A stretch of DNA of 64,000 nucleotides from Phlebotomus papatasi (taxonomy: Eukaryota > Arthropoda > Insecta > Diptera > Psychodidae), in contig NC_077222.1 of the NCBI RefSeq assembly GCF_024763615.1, positions 20,770,001 to 20,834,000 on the forward strand. Reading direction: 5' to 3'. The translations under genes were made by a program, and so were the position numbers. Of the stretch, positions 24,406 through 34,861 are shown in pieces (the first letter of the stretch is position 1; every line of letters starts with the position of its first letter). Below the pieces are notes generated by a model. That model made no database searches and was not told the origin of the DNA. It saw only the letters and a list, made by a program, of their open reading frames with translations.

Positions 24406-26279
24406 TAGGTGAGATTCTTAACAATCTCACCTACTATAATCCTAACAAAATCTCATGTCCTCCGATTGGCCCCAAACTTTGCCAGAATGTGTTTTGACAC
24501 TTCCTGATCACGAATAAATGGATAGCTAAAAACCGTTCCCGTCCGTCTGTCCGTCCGTCCGTCCGTCCGCCCGTCCGTCCGTCCGTCCGTCCGTCCGTCC
24601 GTCCGTCCGGCCGCTCTTTGGAGCTTAATAGCTCCTAAACTAAAAGAGATATCGACTTGCGGTTTTCGGCAAAGGTTATATATCGTATGAAAATTGCAAC
24701 TTGGTGCATTGACCCCCCACCCCCCACCCCTCTTTCCAACATTTGGAATACCCCCTTTTTTGTTTTCTTAATGGCTCCGCCCCTATGGCATCGAGTGGGC
24801 TCAAATTTTAGAATGTTATAGCTGGACCTTAGGGCTTTCCATCAATACCAAACTTAAGGTCCCCCGACCCCCCTGACCCGAGCTATAAGGGTCCAAAAAA
24901 AAATTCTTAAAATGGCCATAACTCTGGTTTTAATTGTCAGAATTTAAAAAGTGAGGGCTTTTTGGAAAGCTCTCGTGAAATGCCACTTCCCCTTCTAACA
25001 TCGCAAGTTCGTAAAACTACCGCTAGGGGCGCTATTATTAAAAAGAAAATTTTTAAATCTTATAAGTTAAATAACTCAAAAATTCCTTATGCAATCGGGC
25101 TGAAATTTTAGTATGTTGTAGCCGTTGATTATACCTATCAAACAAAAAAAACCTTAAGTCGATCTAAAACCCCTGACCCGAGCTATAAGGGGTCAAAGTT
25201 CGAACATTGACCGGCCTCTATCTCCGGTTCTAATTAACATAGCGACATAAATTTTACCTTTTTGGTTTCGTCTCGATGAGCACTTTCAGATGGAAGTTTA
25301 AAAAGTCCCCATAGGTGGCGCTGCGATAGCGTCAAAATTCATCGAAATTCAAAATCATTTTTCTCAAAAATTCCTTTGTGCAAGTTAATGAAATTTTAGT
25401 ATGTTGTAGTCCAGTCTAAGACTTTTCCAAAATGGTGCGTAAGTACGCTGTGGTTTCTATAGAACCGGAGATATAAGGGGTCAAAGTTCACGAAATTCAA
25501 AAAAATATATCTCCGGTTCTATGTGACCGATTTTGATGAATGAGGGCTTAAACGAAAGATCTCACCAAATGCTACAACTTTCTAGAATATTTGAACTTCG
25601 TGGGACCAACACCAGGGGCGCCACAGTCGAAAAACCAATTTCAATATCACATAACCTCAATTATCTCGACTGTCGCTGAACCGATTTTGATGATTACTTC
25701 GACATAATTGTAGAGCACATTTGTCTCTACATTTCGTCCATACATCATTTTCTACTCAGACTACGCTATCACTCCGATTTTGCCGTTTAAGTGTGAAAAA
25801 ATTGATTTTTCCCATAATAACGCTTTGAATTCACTCAGATGCCAATTTGACTGCCTCTACTCCACTAAGACACTTAAAATAGGGTTTTAAATGGAAAGTC
25901 CCACAAAATACAACAATTCCTTGATATTGTTGAAGTTCAACAAATGACTACTTGGGGCACTCTGGATGAAAAAACAAGTTAAGAAACAAAAAACCTCGAT
26001 TATCTTGGCTTCTGAATAATCGATGAGATCATGTTCTATAGGAAAATTATAGAGTACATTCTGGTCTACATTTCACCCATATATCACTTTTGTGCCAGTT
26101 CATCCCAATCCTTGATATTTTGGTTTAAATACAAAATTTGTATAATTTCACGAATTTGATTCAAGATAACTGAATGGCGTCTCCCAACTTCAGCTCTAAA
26201 TCGAATTTGCATGCACTCCGAGTTAGCTCACGTTAAGAATCTCACCTACATAAGCCGGTTAGGATTATCTGTCCCTTTA
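24406..26279. mobile_element. 1.87-kb modular element, copy 1
   Basis: Bounded by TAGGTGAGATTCTTAAC and its exact complement at 26232-26249; about 30 further shared bases (ending CTGTCCCTTTAA) follow. The first 28 bases fold on themselves (TAGGTGAGATT/AATCTCACCTA). Inside are diverged tandem modules of about 290-320 bp, marked by ATTTTAG.ATGTTRTAG at 24804, 25104 and 25392, CCGAGCTATAAGGGGTC, TATCTCCGGTTCTA and GGGGCGC. Second copy 43974-45802. No protein recognised and no clear TSD, so the class is unknown. Confidence 0.8.
24539..24614 (+). repeat. (CCGT)n microsatellite
   Basis: About 18 nearly pure CCGT units inside the modular element. The same position in copy 2 is occupied by short GGCC repeats, so the array expanded after or differently in each copy. 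Confidence 0.95.
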
Positions 26280-26334
26280 AATACATTGAATAGTAAGTTC
26301 AGAGTAAAAGTATTTTAATTAAGCCAATATACTT

Positions 26335-27425
26335 TGAACTTTTTGTTAAAATCCTTTTAAGAATGGTGCCTTTTGAACCCTATATTTTCAGCAATTCTAG
26401 CTCATTTAAAAAAAATATTCTGTAAAGGATATAAAAGAACGCAATAATAGGGAAATCCGGAAGTCGTCGGGAAGAGACATTCACTCAGGGAAACACATCA
26501 ACTATCTCCAGAGCTTTCGGCTCGGTCTCCAAGCCTTCATCAGTGGCTGGAGCAAAAAGAAGGAGCCGTTTTTATTTCAATTTTTAAATACATAACAATT
26601 TTTAAAAACTCACTCAAGTCTTCAAATTTTTTTCACTGAGACTCGTTCAGGGTTTTGGTCAGGATTACAATAGGACATGAGAGTGAACGGGGTTTAATTG
26701 ATTACAATTAACGTCGGCTTATTCCCATAACAAAACAACGCATCACTTTTAATGGAATTAAAGGATATTCCAGGATATTTGAGGAAAATCTGGATAATTG
26801 CAAGGAAAATAGAGAGACATGGATATGATTTCTTCTAGGAAAAGATTCCTTTAGTTCTTATGTAGACATCGTTCTGTGGCACCAACAACTTACGGTTACG
26901 ATATATCGTTATTGAGAAAAAGCAAGTTTCATTAAATAATTCTACCCATTTCATAAAAACTCTTAGGAAATCTCATAAACTTGAAGCCATGGACTAAGTT
27001 TCTTCGGACTCCGAAAATACCGATGGTTGCCCAGCACACGAAAAAAGTCTTCGTTTTGTTATCTTGTAATTATCGATGTCTTTAAAATATGATTAGTTTG
27101 TAAGCAACCAGAGAAAAAACCTAAAAATATAAAAATCTAAAAATATTTATTTAAAGCTTAAGTCATACATCAACTTTGATTCGAATTTCATTAAGATTGG
27201 TTATACCGTTTTTGAGAAATAAATTATTATGAAAATTACAAATTTTTTGAAGGATATCGTGAATTTCCCAAGGACTGACTATCCTTTTTGATAGGTCTCG
27301 GTAAATTTTAAGTTATACATCAGTATCTACAAAATGGGCCTAGTCCCGTCTCTGGTGAAAGGTTGGACCAGCTCCCATACATTTCTGCCCATTGTCCTTT
27401 GGATCAATAGTATGACTTTTAGGCT
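26335..27425 (+). repeat. Large diverged repeat, copy B, with a ~300-bp insertion
   Basis: Homologue of 17045-17435, split at about 26448-26744 by an insertion that copy A lacks. Its right end (27330-27425) contains TGCCCATTGTCCTTTGGATC, the complement of a block at 16535. Diverged; no coding frame. Confidence 0.55.
26448..26744 (-). mobile_element. ~300-bp insertion with a hammerhead-like core
   Basis: The boundary is defined by comparison with 17150-17200, which has no insertion; ACGCA occurs on both sides and may be the target duplication. On the minus strand: CTCCAG-CCA-CTGATGA, a perfect 7-bp stem GGCTTGG/CCGAGCC with AGA loop, GAAA, GCT, CTGGAG, the outer CTCCAG/CTGGAG also pairing. 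This has the layout of a minimal hammerhead fold, though the helix III/cleavage part is not standard. Confidence 0.45.
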
Positions 27426-29625
27426 AAAGGAATAAAGGACAGGAAAGACGTCTATAGAGGGATAATAGAAATATGGTTTTGAAAACGACTTGAAGAGGAT
27501 GAGGATAGTAGGAGAAAAATCATATTAACAAGTTGTCAAAATCGTTAAAAAATCTGATGAAATTTTTTTTCACTTCTTCTAAAACCATAGAATTATTCAC
27601 TGTTTCATTCAGAAACATAATATAAAAAAATTATCAGAAATATTAAAGAAAATTTATAAAATAATGATAATACTAAAATAAGTCAGCATGCACTATAACT
27701 GGGTCGCCTTTTCGCTAATTCACTTTTAATTAAACCTTTGGGTTTAAAATACTTTTTTCACAAGGAAGAAACAATAAATGTTTTCAATCAACGAGGTGTC
27801 ATTAGCGAAAATATCACTGCTAGAATTTTTTTAGTGAAGAACCCAGCTGGCACTAGATTGAAATTAGTCAATTACACTCACTTATTTAATAGATAAAAAT
27901 ACTATTTTTGCTTTTTCTCAAACCTGAATAGTTATATTATGTTACTGTAGTGACTATGTTACGGAAATAAAAATAAAAATATTATTTTAAGTGGATTAGT
28001 CATAAACAATCCAGATAGCGAAGCGCCCGGATTAGCACACTTGACTATATTATTTGTAGATCACGAATTTGAGCATCAAGAAAAGCTGAGAAACTTTGGC
28101 ATCAATTTTTGTTTTGAAAGTTACAGAGTTTCTTCAGTGCTATCAAAATTGAATATTCAATAGTGAATTCTACAGAAGTTTAATTAAATTTTAGTTTTGT
28201 TAACATAATTGTCATCGTCAGAAACCAGTGATATCAAAAGGATTTCTTCCTTTTGTGCGTGTAAGAGAAACTTTAAAAGTATTTCTTCAGAATTTCATAT
28301 GTGTGGCGTAATTTTCTTAATGAAGCAGCAAAAAGACAAAATTGGAGTCTAGTGTCAAATTAATCTTCATTGCATTGGCATCAGGGAGCAGCAAATAAGT
28401 GGAGCTTTTCCCTTTCTATCCCCAAAGTAAGGATAACTGAGAGGCGGCAAAAGCCTGCAGTAGCGCACTATAAATTAGCAATTATAACTTTGTTCTTTCG
28501 CAATCTGGTGGTGAGAAGAAGCTTCTTCTGCCATGGGTGGAATTCCTTTCGCTTATCCTCACTTGAGAGTGTCATCAAGTCACGGAAAAAGGAGTTTGGG
28601 GCCGGGAACTTTGGCACTTAAAAGTGTGTGACTGGTATCTGCGAGATACCTACTTTTCTGCCCATTTGCACTCTCCATTTGGATTGTTGTTCCATTCCAC
28701 TCACACAAGATTTATAACTTGAGCTTTTTTTCGCAACTTGCGCGCTTCCTTGGCGACTTGGGTCGGTAATGCCTTTTGTATTGTTGACAATCAGATGAAA
28801 AAAAAAGGTGAATTAGAGCTTCACAGAGGATGCGGAACAATTTACTTAAATGTCTTCTAATTTATTGAATTCTCTACTCATTAAGACGATAAGAAAAATC
28901 TTCAAGTTATCCCCCAGACAAGAAGTCCTTTGTAGAATTTTTTGCAATTTTTTTTCTTTATTTATCTCAGACAAGCTTGAAACTTTGAAGTTTTCTCGCA
29001 AACTTTTCATTGACTCAATTGCATAGTCTCGCCGAAAAAAAATGCAAAAGTGTGTGTTAGATGAGGATTATTTTACTATTTCATTGTGAATTTATCACGT
29101 AAGGAAAGAAAAGGCTCCGGAAAAGGTGTCTCAACCGGTTTTCTCTGTGAAGAAATTAAATTTAAATTTAGAGCGAAAGTTTTTTCTCACAAGTGTCTGA
29201 ATATACACAACAGTAGATGAGTTTCTTGCACACGAGCCATGAGCAACGAAATAATTAATATGCAGAGATAGTCAAGTTATCTTTTTTTTGAAATACAAAA
29301 AAAAACATTATAATATTAGTCACCATCACCACTGAAGATTTTATGGACTTTTTTTTATCCTTCTCACAAGTTTTCAAGTTTTGCTAATTAAGTTTTTTTT
29401 TTCAATAATTTATTGTGCAACCAGCGATCAGAGTTTTCTTGAAGCACAGAAAAAAAGGATATGAAAAAATGTTTTAAAAGTATAAGACAATTAAAGGAAA
29501 AGGAGAAAAAATAGAAAACTTGGATTAGAAAATGAGTAAAAATAAGATGACGGTGGACGAAAAATTATATTTGAAAAGAAAACAAGAGTCAGCGCTTTGT
29601 GGAGAACAGCGCAAGTGATATCACA
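27426..29625. other. No recognisable gene
   Basis: 28370-28800 is somewhat GC-richer with CATGGGTGG and AAGTGTGTGACTGG. A 5' UTR or regulatory tract is possible but nothing decides it. The remainder is AT-rich. Confidence 0.4.
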
Positions 29626-29629
29626 TGAC

Positions 29630-29840
29630 TTACTACTAAGTACTTAATTATGGAGATTGTAAAAGTTCCTAATTAAAAAATATGTACTCATGACATGAAA
29701 AATATTTTCCTTAAGTACTTAATTAAGCAATTATATCTAAGCACTTTATAAGTACTTTCCCTCAAGGATATTAAGCACTCCTTTAATTCCTCAAACTTTT
29801 TTTATTTCTTAATAAGCACTAAAATACTTTTGCCTACTTA
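29630..29840. repeat. Cluster of AAGTACTTAATTAAG motifs (left)
   Basis: TAAGTACTTAATTA occurs at about 29638 and 29713, with degenerate TAAGCACTTTATAAGTACTTT nearby. Similar clusters lie at 31085-31130 and 32868-32990. They may be subterminal repeats of one large element whose interior received the insertions at 31303-32737. Confidence 0.45.
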
Positions 29841-30697
29841 AAAAATGGAACACATTGGCTCCGTTCAGTAATAACCTTTCGAAGAAACAAAGCCATCCCA
29901 AAGTCAAGCCAAACCTATTCGAAAATCTACCGGAAGCCTAAAGTGCAAGTTCATATACCCGCCGCTTTAGCGCTGATTGTTCTGCCATTTTGAATTTCGA
30001 TATTCTTGACACTTCAATCGTCAACAATATCAACAACAGTGTGCAAACGTTTGCTGCGCTAAGTGAATTTTTGTGTAGTTTTGTGGAAATTTAGAATGTA
30101 AGAATGTCTTAATCTTAATTGCAATTTCATTCAAAGAAATGTCCTTTTGATGAACTTCCCAGCAAAACTTCGTTCTGCAATTCCGCAATTTTTCTTCTTC
30201 TTCCTTTTTTAACGGCCATCATTCAAAAACCGCACTAGCGATCGTAACGACAAATAAGCAAAGCTATCAAAATTTGTCTCGAGTAAGCGAAGTCTCACAC
30301 CCGTTACCTAATGGTTGCTTTACAGACGGTTATTTCAAATCCCAAAATTTTATTGTAAAAATTGACGAAAATATACTTAATGAGATGAAAAGAATAATTT
30401 TTTCACAAATAATAAATAATTTTAAAGGCCTCAGCTGAAAATCACATCGTAAATTTTTTTTTGTTCTCAAGAAAACTCTTGTACAATTTATCAAAAAATG
30501 CAGAATTTTCGGTCGGGAGTATGTTTAATACTGATATTTAATCCTTCTCTATAGACAGCATACCCTCGCGGTATTTATATATAAAATATATCATGAAAAT
30601 CGTGATTATAAATTCTACCAAGTTGATAAATAATTTCAGAGAAAATATTCCAAGTCCATTTTGACAGAACGACATCTTGAGGAAAGTGCCGAAAATT

Positions 30698-30850
30698 CAT
30701 AAAATTTTTTGTAGAAATTCTGCAGAAAATTCTGCAGAATTTTCATACCGCGATCGGATCCACCTTTAGAACAAAATTCTGCAGAAATTCTGCAGAATTT
30801 TCGGCAGTTACATTTTCAAATCTGATGAATTTCTGCAGAATTTGCCGGGT
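30698..30850. repeat. Repeated AAATTCTGCAGAATTT palindromes
   Basis: The 16-base palindrome or its half occurs at least five times, in two clusters separated by a GATCGGATCC stretch. Looks like an inverted-repeat element built from a short palindrome; no coding. Confidence 0.6.
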
Positions 30851-31302
30851 GGGTTGTTCACTTTTGAATAACTCGTCGGTTTAAACGTTCGAACTTCCAA
30901 CGGTTCTTTAGGTAAGTTCTCTCTGATATACCTTCGAATCGGTAAAGAAAAAACCTCAATCGGAGAGAGTTCTCAAATCGGGAAGGTTATTATTGAACGA
31001 GAGGATTGATTCCAGCTTATTAATAAGTAAATCTCATTTCGTATTCCAACGTCTACTCTTTACCGGCAGATGTCCCTACTTTCACCCAGAAAATACTTTA
31101 ATTAAGGACTTAATAAGTACTTATAACGGCTTTGCTTACAACATTGCGCTAGTAACAGCTTGCCTTGTGTTATTCTAGCTTTTACCTCTGTAGGATGCTC
31201 GGAAAAAGACTACATTGAATAATTTTCTACTTCTTAATTACTAATTTTTTACACCTAATAAAATATACAACTTATGAAAAAATCGGGGAATCTTATAAGA
31301 TA

Positions 31303-31601
31303 AAGTGCCCTCAGTCGACTGATTCCTCAACTCGACCGGTAGAATTATTTATTCAATTTATTTGTACTTGCTATAATATTTAGCTTATAATGTAACATTA
31401 TTAGGTCAATTACTCCATATATAATACTCCCTTCGCCCCAAAAAAGTCGTATGTTTGCTGGTACATTTTATATAAAAGAATGTACGACTTTTTTTGGGAC
31501 AGAGGGAGAATGAATCAGTGACAATTTCATAGAAAATGACCATCAAACATTCAACAATTGGCCACCGGTCAAGTCGAGGAACCGATCGCCTTAGGGCACT
31601 T
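31303..31601. mobile_element. 299-bp AAGTGCCCT MITE carrying a nested Stowaway-like MITE
   Basis: Ends AAGTGCCCTCAGTCGACTGA and complement AAGTGCCCTAAGGCGATCGG, continuing TTCCTC.ACT.GACCGGT in both arms. TA at 31301-31302 and 31602-31603. The 31427-31508 element is inserted inside. Confidence 0.85.
31427..31508. mobile_element. 82-bp Stowaway-like MITE
   Basis: Ends CTCCCTTCGCCCCAAAAAAG and complement CTCCCTCTGTCCCAAAAAAA, continuing GTCGTA in both arms; left TA present, right TA mutated to AA. CTCCCTCYG is the Stowaway terminal sequence. Confidence 0.8.
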
Positions 31602-31640
31602 TACGTTAGCTGAGTATTTTAATAAATCAATAAAATGCCC

Positions 31641-32737
31641 AGCTAACACATTGAGCCCAAACACGAGTAGATTTTGATTCTCCAATAGTGTCTTAGATAA
31701 AAGGTAAATGGAACTCTATTTGCACAAAAAATCGTTGATGTTCCAAGAATTCAAATTCAATTTCGACTATTCATACTAAATTTTCGAACAAGGTGGGGAA
31801 AATGTATCAAATATCACACTAAAAAGCTGGCAAAAGAGTTACTCAGTGATTAAATAATTGAGTGATTAAATAATGGGATAAGAACAGTAGGGGAAACTGG
31901 GGCACCACCAAACACGGGGTACCACCAAACACTGAGATTTTTTAATCGGATATTCGACTTCAAAGGATAAGGCCTATAGGAATTTATAGGCACTATAGGA
32001 ATGCTTTTCCACTGAAGAAATGGTCGAGATGGTCCAAGTAGTTTAGAAATAAAAATTAGTGTTTGGTGGTACCCCGTGTTTGGTGGTGCCCCAGTTTCCC
32101 CTAAACGTCGTTGTTCTGTTTTTTCCGCACAACAATGTGAAGACCGACGCATTTTGACACTTGAGCACTTCGAAATTCGAACAGGATTTATCTCAGCCAC
32201 CTTGCGGAATTATCAAAAAATAAGAAAGTTTCTTTTTTGAATCTTCAAATAGATTTTCGAATTTTTCAAGAACTACCTCTGTACGGAAAGATTAAGTATC
32301 TAATCTTATCAACCACAAGTAGATCTTGAAAAATTCGAAAATCTATTTGAAAAGCCAAAAAAGAAACTTTCTTAGTTCCTGATAATTCCCCAAGGTGGCT
32401 GAGGTACATCCTGTTCGAATTTCGAAGTGCTCAAGTGTCAAAATGTGTCGGTCTTCACATTTTGAGGAAAAGAAACAGAACAACGACGCTTATTGTTCTT
32501 GTTCCATTATTTATTCACTCCATAATCACTGAGTAACTCTTTTGTCAGCTTTATAGTGTGGTATTTGATAAATTTTCCCCACATTATTCGAAAATGTAGT
32601 ATGAAAACCCGAAATTGAATTTGAATTCATCGAACTTCAACGACTTTTTGTGCAAATAGAGTTCCTTTTACCTTTCATCCAAGACACTATTGGAGAATCA
32701 AAATCTACTTGTGTTTGGGCTCAATAAGTTGTTAGCT
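31641..32737. mobile_element. Foldback element with a MITE in its left arm
   Basis: Left arm 31641-32280 and right arm about 32320-32737 are complements: AGCTAAC....TTGAGCCCAAACAC at the outside, TTCAAATAGATTTTCGAATT near the loop. The arms differ in length only because the left carries the 212-bp MITE at 31890-32101. Excluding it, arms are about 420 bp and about 95% alike by eye. No gene inside. Confidence 0.9.
31890..32101. mobile_element. 212-bp GGGGAAACTGGGGCA MITE nested in a foldback arm
   Basis: Near-perfect inverted ends (GGGGAAACTGGGGCACCACC and complement) with TA on both sides. It interrupts the left arm of the 31641-32737 foldback element. The right arm keeps the empty site (complement AGAACAATAAGCGTCG), proving a TA duplication upon insertion. 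Related to 45986 and 46290. Confidence 0.92.
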
Positions 32738-32867
32738 TAATGACTTAATTTAAAAGAGTTGCAGAACATTCAACTATGGAAAAAATATATGAAAGAGAGA
32801 CAAATGTCAACATCTTATGGCGAATGGTCAAACTAGTATGGTATTGCTTCGCTTTAACACAAAGTAC

Positions 32868-32990
32868 TTAATTAAGGCCTTTGTAGAAGTACTTAGTTGA
32901 GTAGTTTGCATTAAGGGCATGATAACCATTTTCACTAAGTACTTAATTAAAGACTTTCGACTAAGCACATCTTAAGTATAGTTACCCTAA
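32868..32990. repeat. Cluster of AAGTACTTAATTAAG motifs (right)
   Basis: AAGTACTTAATTAAGG at 32871, GAAGTACTTAGTTGAG near 32888, TAAGTACTTAATTAAAG near 32938, ending ATCTTAAGTATAG. Probably the opposite side of the structure beginning at 29630. Confidence 0.45.
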
Positions 32991-33470
32991 AGGTCAAAAA
33001 AATATAGTGGCTGCAACTATTGCCGGAACAAACCGTTGTGGTCCTTAAATCCGCCAGAAGAAGTGTTTCTGATGCAACTGGAATAAAAAAATCGACAGGT
33101 TGATCGATTTAAAATTATAAGGTTGAAAATTTTTTAAAATGTTGACTCTGGGAAAGTATGCACCTCAGGCTTCCGGATCATACGTTGCTGGAACTATAGT
33201 GAAAGGATTCATCAAGATTTGAAAATTTTTTAGGTACTTTACACTCTTTGATCACGCGTTGAAAGGAAGATTTAATATAATATGAGGCAGTAGTTGTTGG
33301 ATATTTGCGCTTCTGTATCGAAAGTCGAGGGAACGAAAGGAAATATTTTACAACATTTTTTTTCTGTGGAATTCACTATTTAATATTTTTTCAATCTAAT
33401 AATTTAGGGAATAATAAATTGGAGTTTACAGTATTTAATTATTATTTCGTTATAATTCAAACTTTGATAA

Positions 33471-33550
33471 TGTGAAGTTCAGAGGCGAAATTGAACATAT
33501 CCTATGGCTAAAGCATAGGATATGTTCAATTTTGCCTATGAGCTCCACAT
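33471..33550. repeat. Hairpin with ~36-bp arms and 7-nt loop
   Basis: Arms TGTGAAGTTCAGAGGC / GCCTATGAGCTCCACA at the base, then GAAATTGAACATATCCTATG with one mismatch; loop GCTAAAG 33507-33513. Small and loop-tight enough to resemble a microRNA precursor, but could be a mini-foldback. Confidence 0.7.
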
Positions 33551-34641
33551 ATAATCGTAATAGGTCTACTAGAAATAACAGGCCATTCAGATAATCTTGT
33601 ATTTATACTAAAGTTCTTTGTTCATTTACTTCAATTTAAATTAATTAGAGCTGTAGTTTATTTCAATTTAACTTTTGATAATTCAATAGAAGTTTAATTT
33701 AATTTATATGCCGAAAGCAAAGCCGTAAAATGAAACAATGTATACGAAATGCTAAAAAGATGAAATAAAAAAATATATTTTCCATACATAATAATAACTT
33801 TATGACATGAATACTATCTTTGCAAAGTCTCCCAATATAAAATGATTCATAAAGAGCTTATTTTATGTTATTCATAAAGTATATCTTTTCAACTTGCATT
33901 TCTCTCTAAAGAAAAAAAAAGGTTTTTTTTCCATTCCTCATATTTTTTCTCCTGCGGGCTCATTTTCCAAAGTGGATGGTTGACTTTTGAAGTGGAACAT
34001 CGTATTAATGGATTTTTTTTCATCAACTCCTTCTCCCTTCACCAGACATCGTGCTGGTAAATTAATTCTTAAGTAAATATGTAAACTTTTCATTCTACTT
34101 TTGTGAGTTTTAAACAACAATTAAATAGGGTTAATTTTCTTATGTTCTCTTCTGACGATCTGAGTCAACAGTATAATTCCCACAGGAAGTTGGATAAATT
34201 CTCAATGATAAACCAAAGAATACGCTAGATTTTCTTTTCTCCTTTCGTCAACTCGAAAAAGTACAACTTTATAAGCTCATTTTGAACAATGAGAAGCCTT
34301 TTTTCTCCTTTTCCCTTTTCAAAAGCTCAGATCTTTTTGAGAGATGGGAGCATGAAAGGAAGAATGAGGAGAAAATGGGATGAAATTGAGGCTAAACGTG
34401 GAAAAGATGGCCCAAATAGATTGGTTTGACAAAAAAAAGGATATTCATGTATGATTCTGTCTCAATATCCCTGTATTCTCATTTTTCTTCACAACTTCAA
34501 TATGGATCTGAGAAATATTTGCTGATTCATCAACTGACAAATACATATTAATGTCACGAAGAAAGGATATCCCGGCATCTGTCCTTTTTGTCCTCGAAAG
34601 ACTCTCAAATGGCTCAAAGTATCTCTTCTCCTCATTCACAG

Positions 34642-34861
34642 ATAAATCACGGAGAGACACAGTACTATCAGACTACAGATAACCTCATACTGGCCTACGC
34701 GAGCCTGCGGCTGCAGCTCCAGAGCAGCCACTTTGGGGGTCCAGTACCCAGTGTTGGTACAGGTCTGGTTCTGCGGTGTACCGCTGAAATTGGGAATCTC
34801 TATCAGGAGTACACGGAACTTGAGCTGGGTGTTCCGCAGCGTGATCCAATTCCAGCACGAG
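34642..34861 (+). CDS. Internal exon of a Beaten-path (Beat) family Ig-domain protein
   Basis: Beat proteins are secreted or membrane-tethered immunoglobulin-domain proteins of insect axon guidance and act as partners of Side-family receptors. The exon follows a pyrimidine-rich tract (TCTCTTCTCCTCATTCACAG) and opens in phase 0. About 73 residues read without a stop, including YYQTT, LILAYASLRLQL, a HF pair, then LVLRCTAEIGNLYQ. This last is the F-strand Cys pattern (L.LRCTA.I..LY) typical of the second Beat Ig domain, followed by EYTELELG. GC is far above the surroundings. The donor could be GTTGGT at 34862 or GTGAAT at 34866, giving different phases. The in-frame ATG upstream at 34588 lies in the intron and is not the start. 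No other exon of this gene was found in the window, so flanking introns must be long. Family assignment is from remembered pattern, not a search. Confidence 0.65.

Noticed and set aside
24539..24614. CRISPR-like or telomere-like array
   Set aside because: Pure tetranucleotide microsatellite without spacers, inside a transposon.
24406..26279. Helitron
   Set aside because: No TC start or CTRR end preceded by a hairpin; instead inverted TAGGTGAGATTCTTAAC ends occur.
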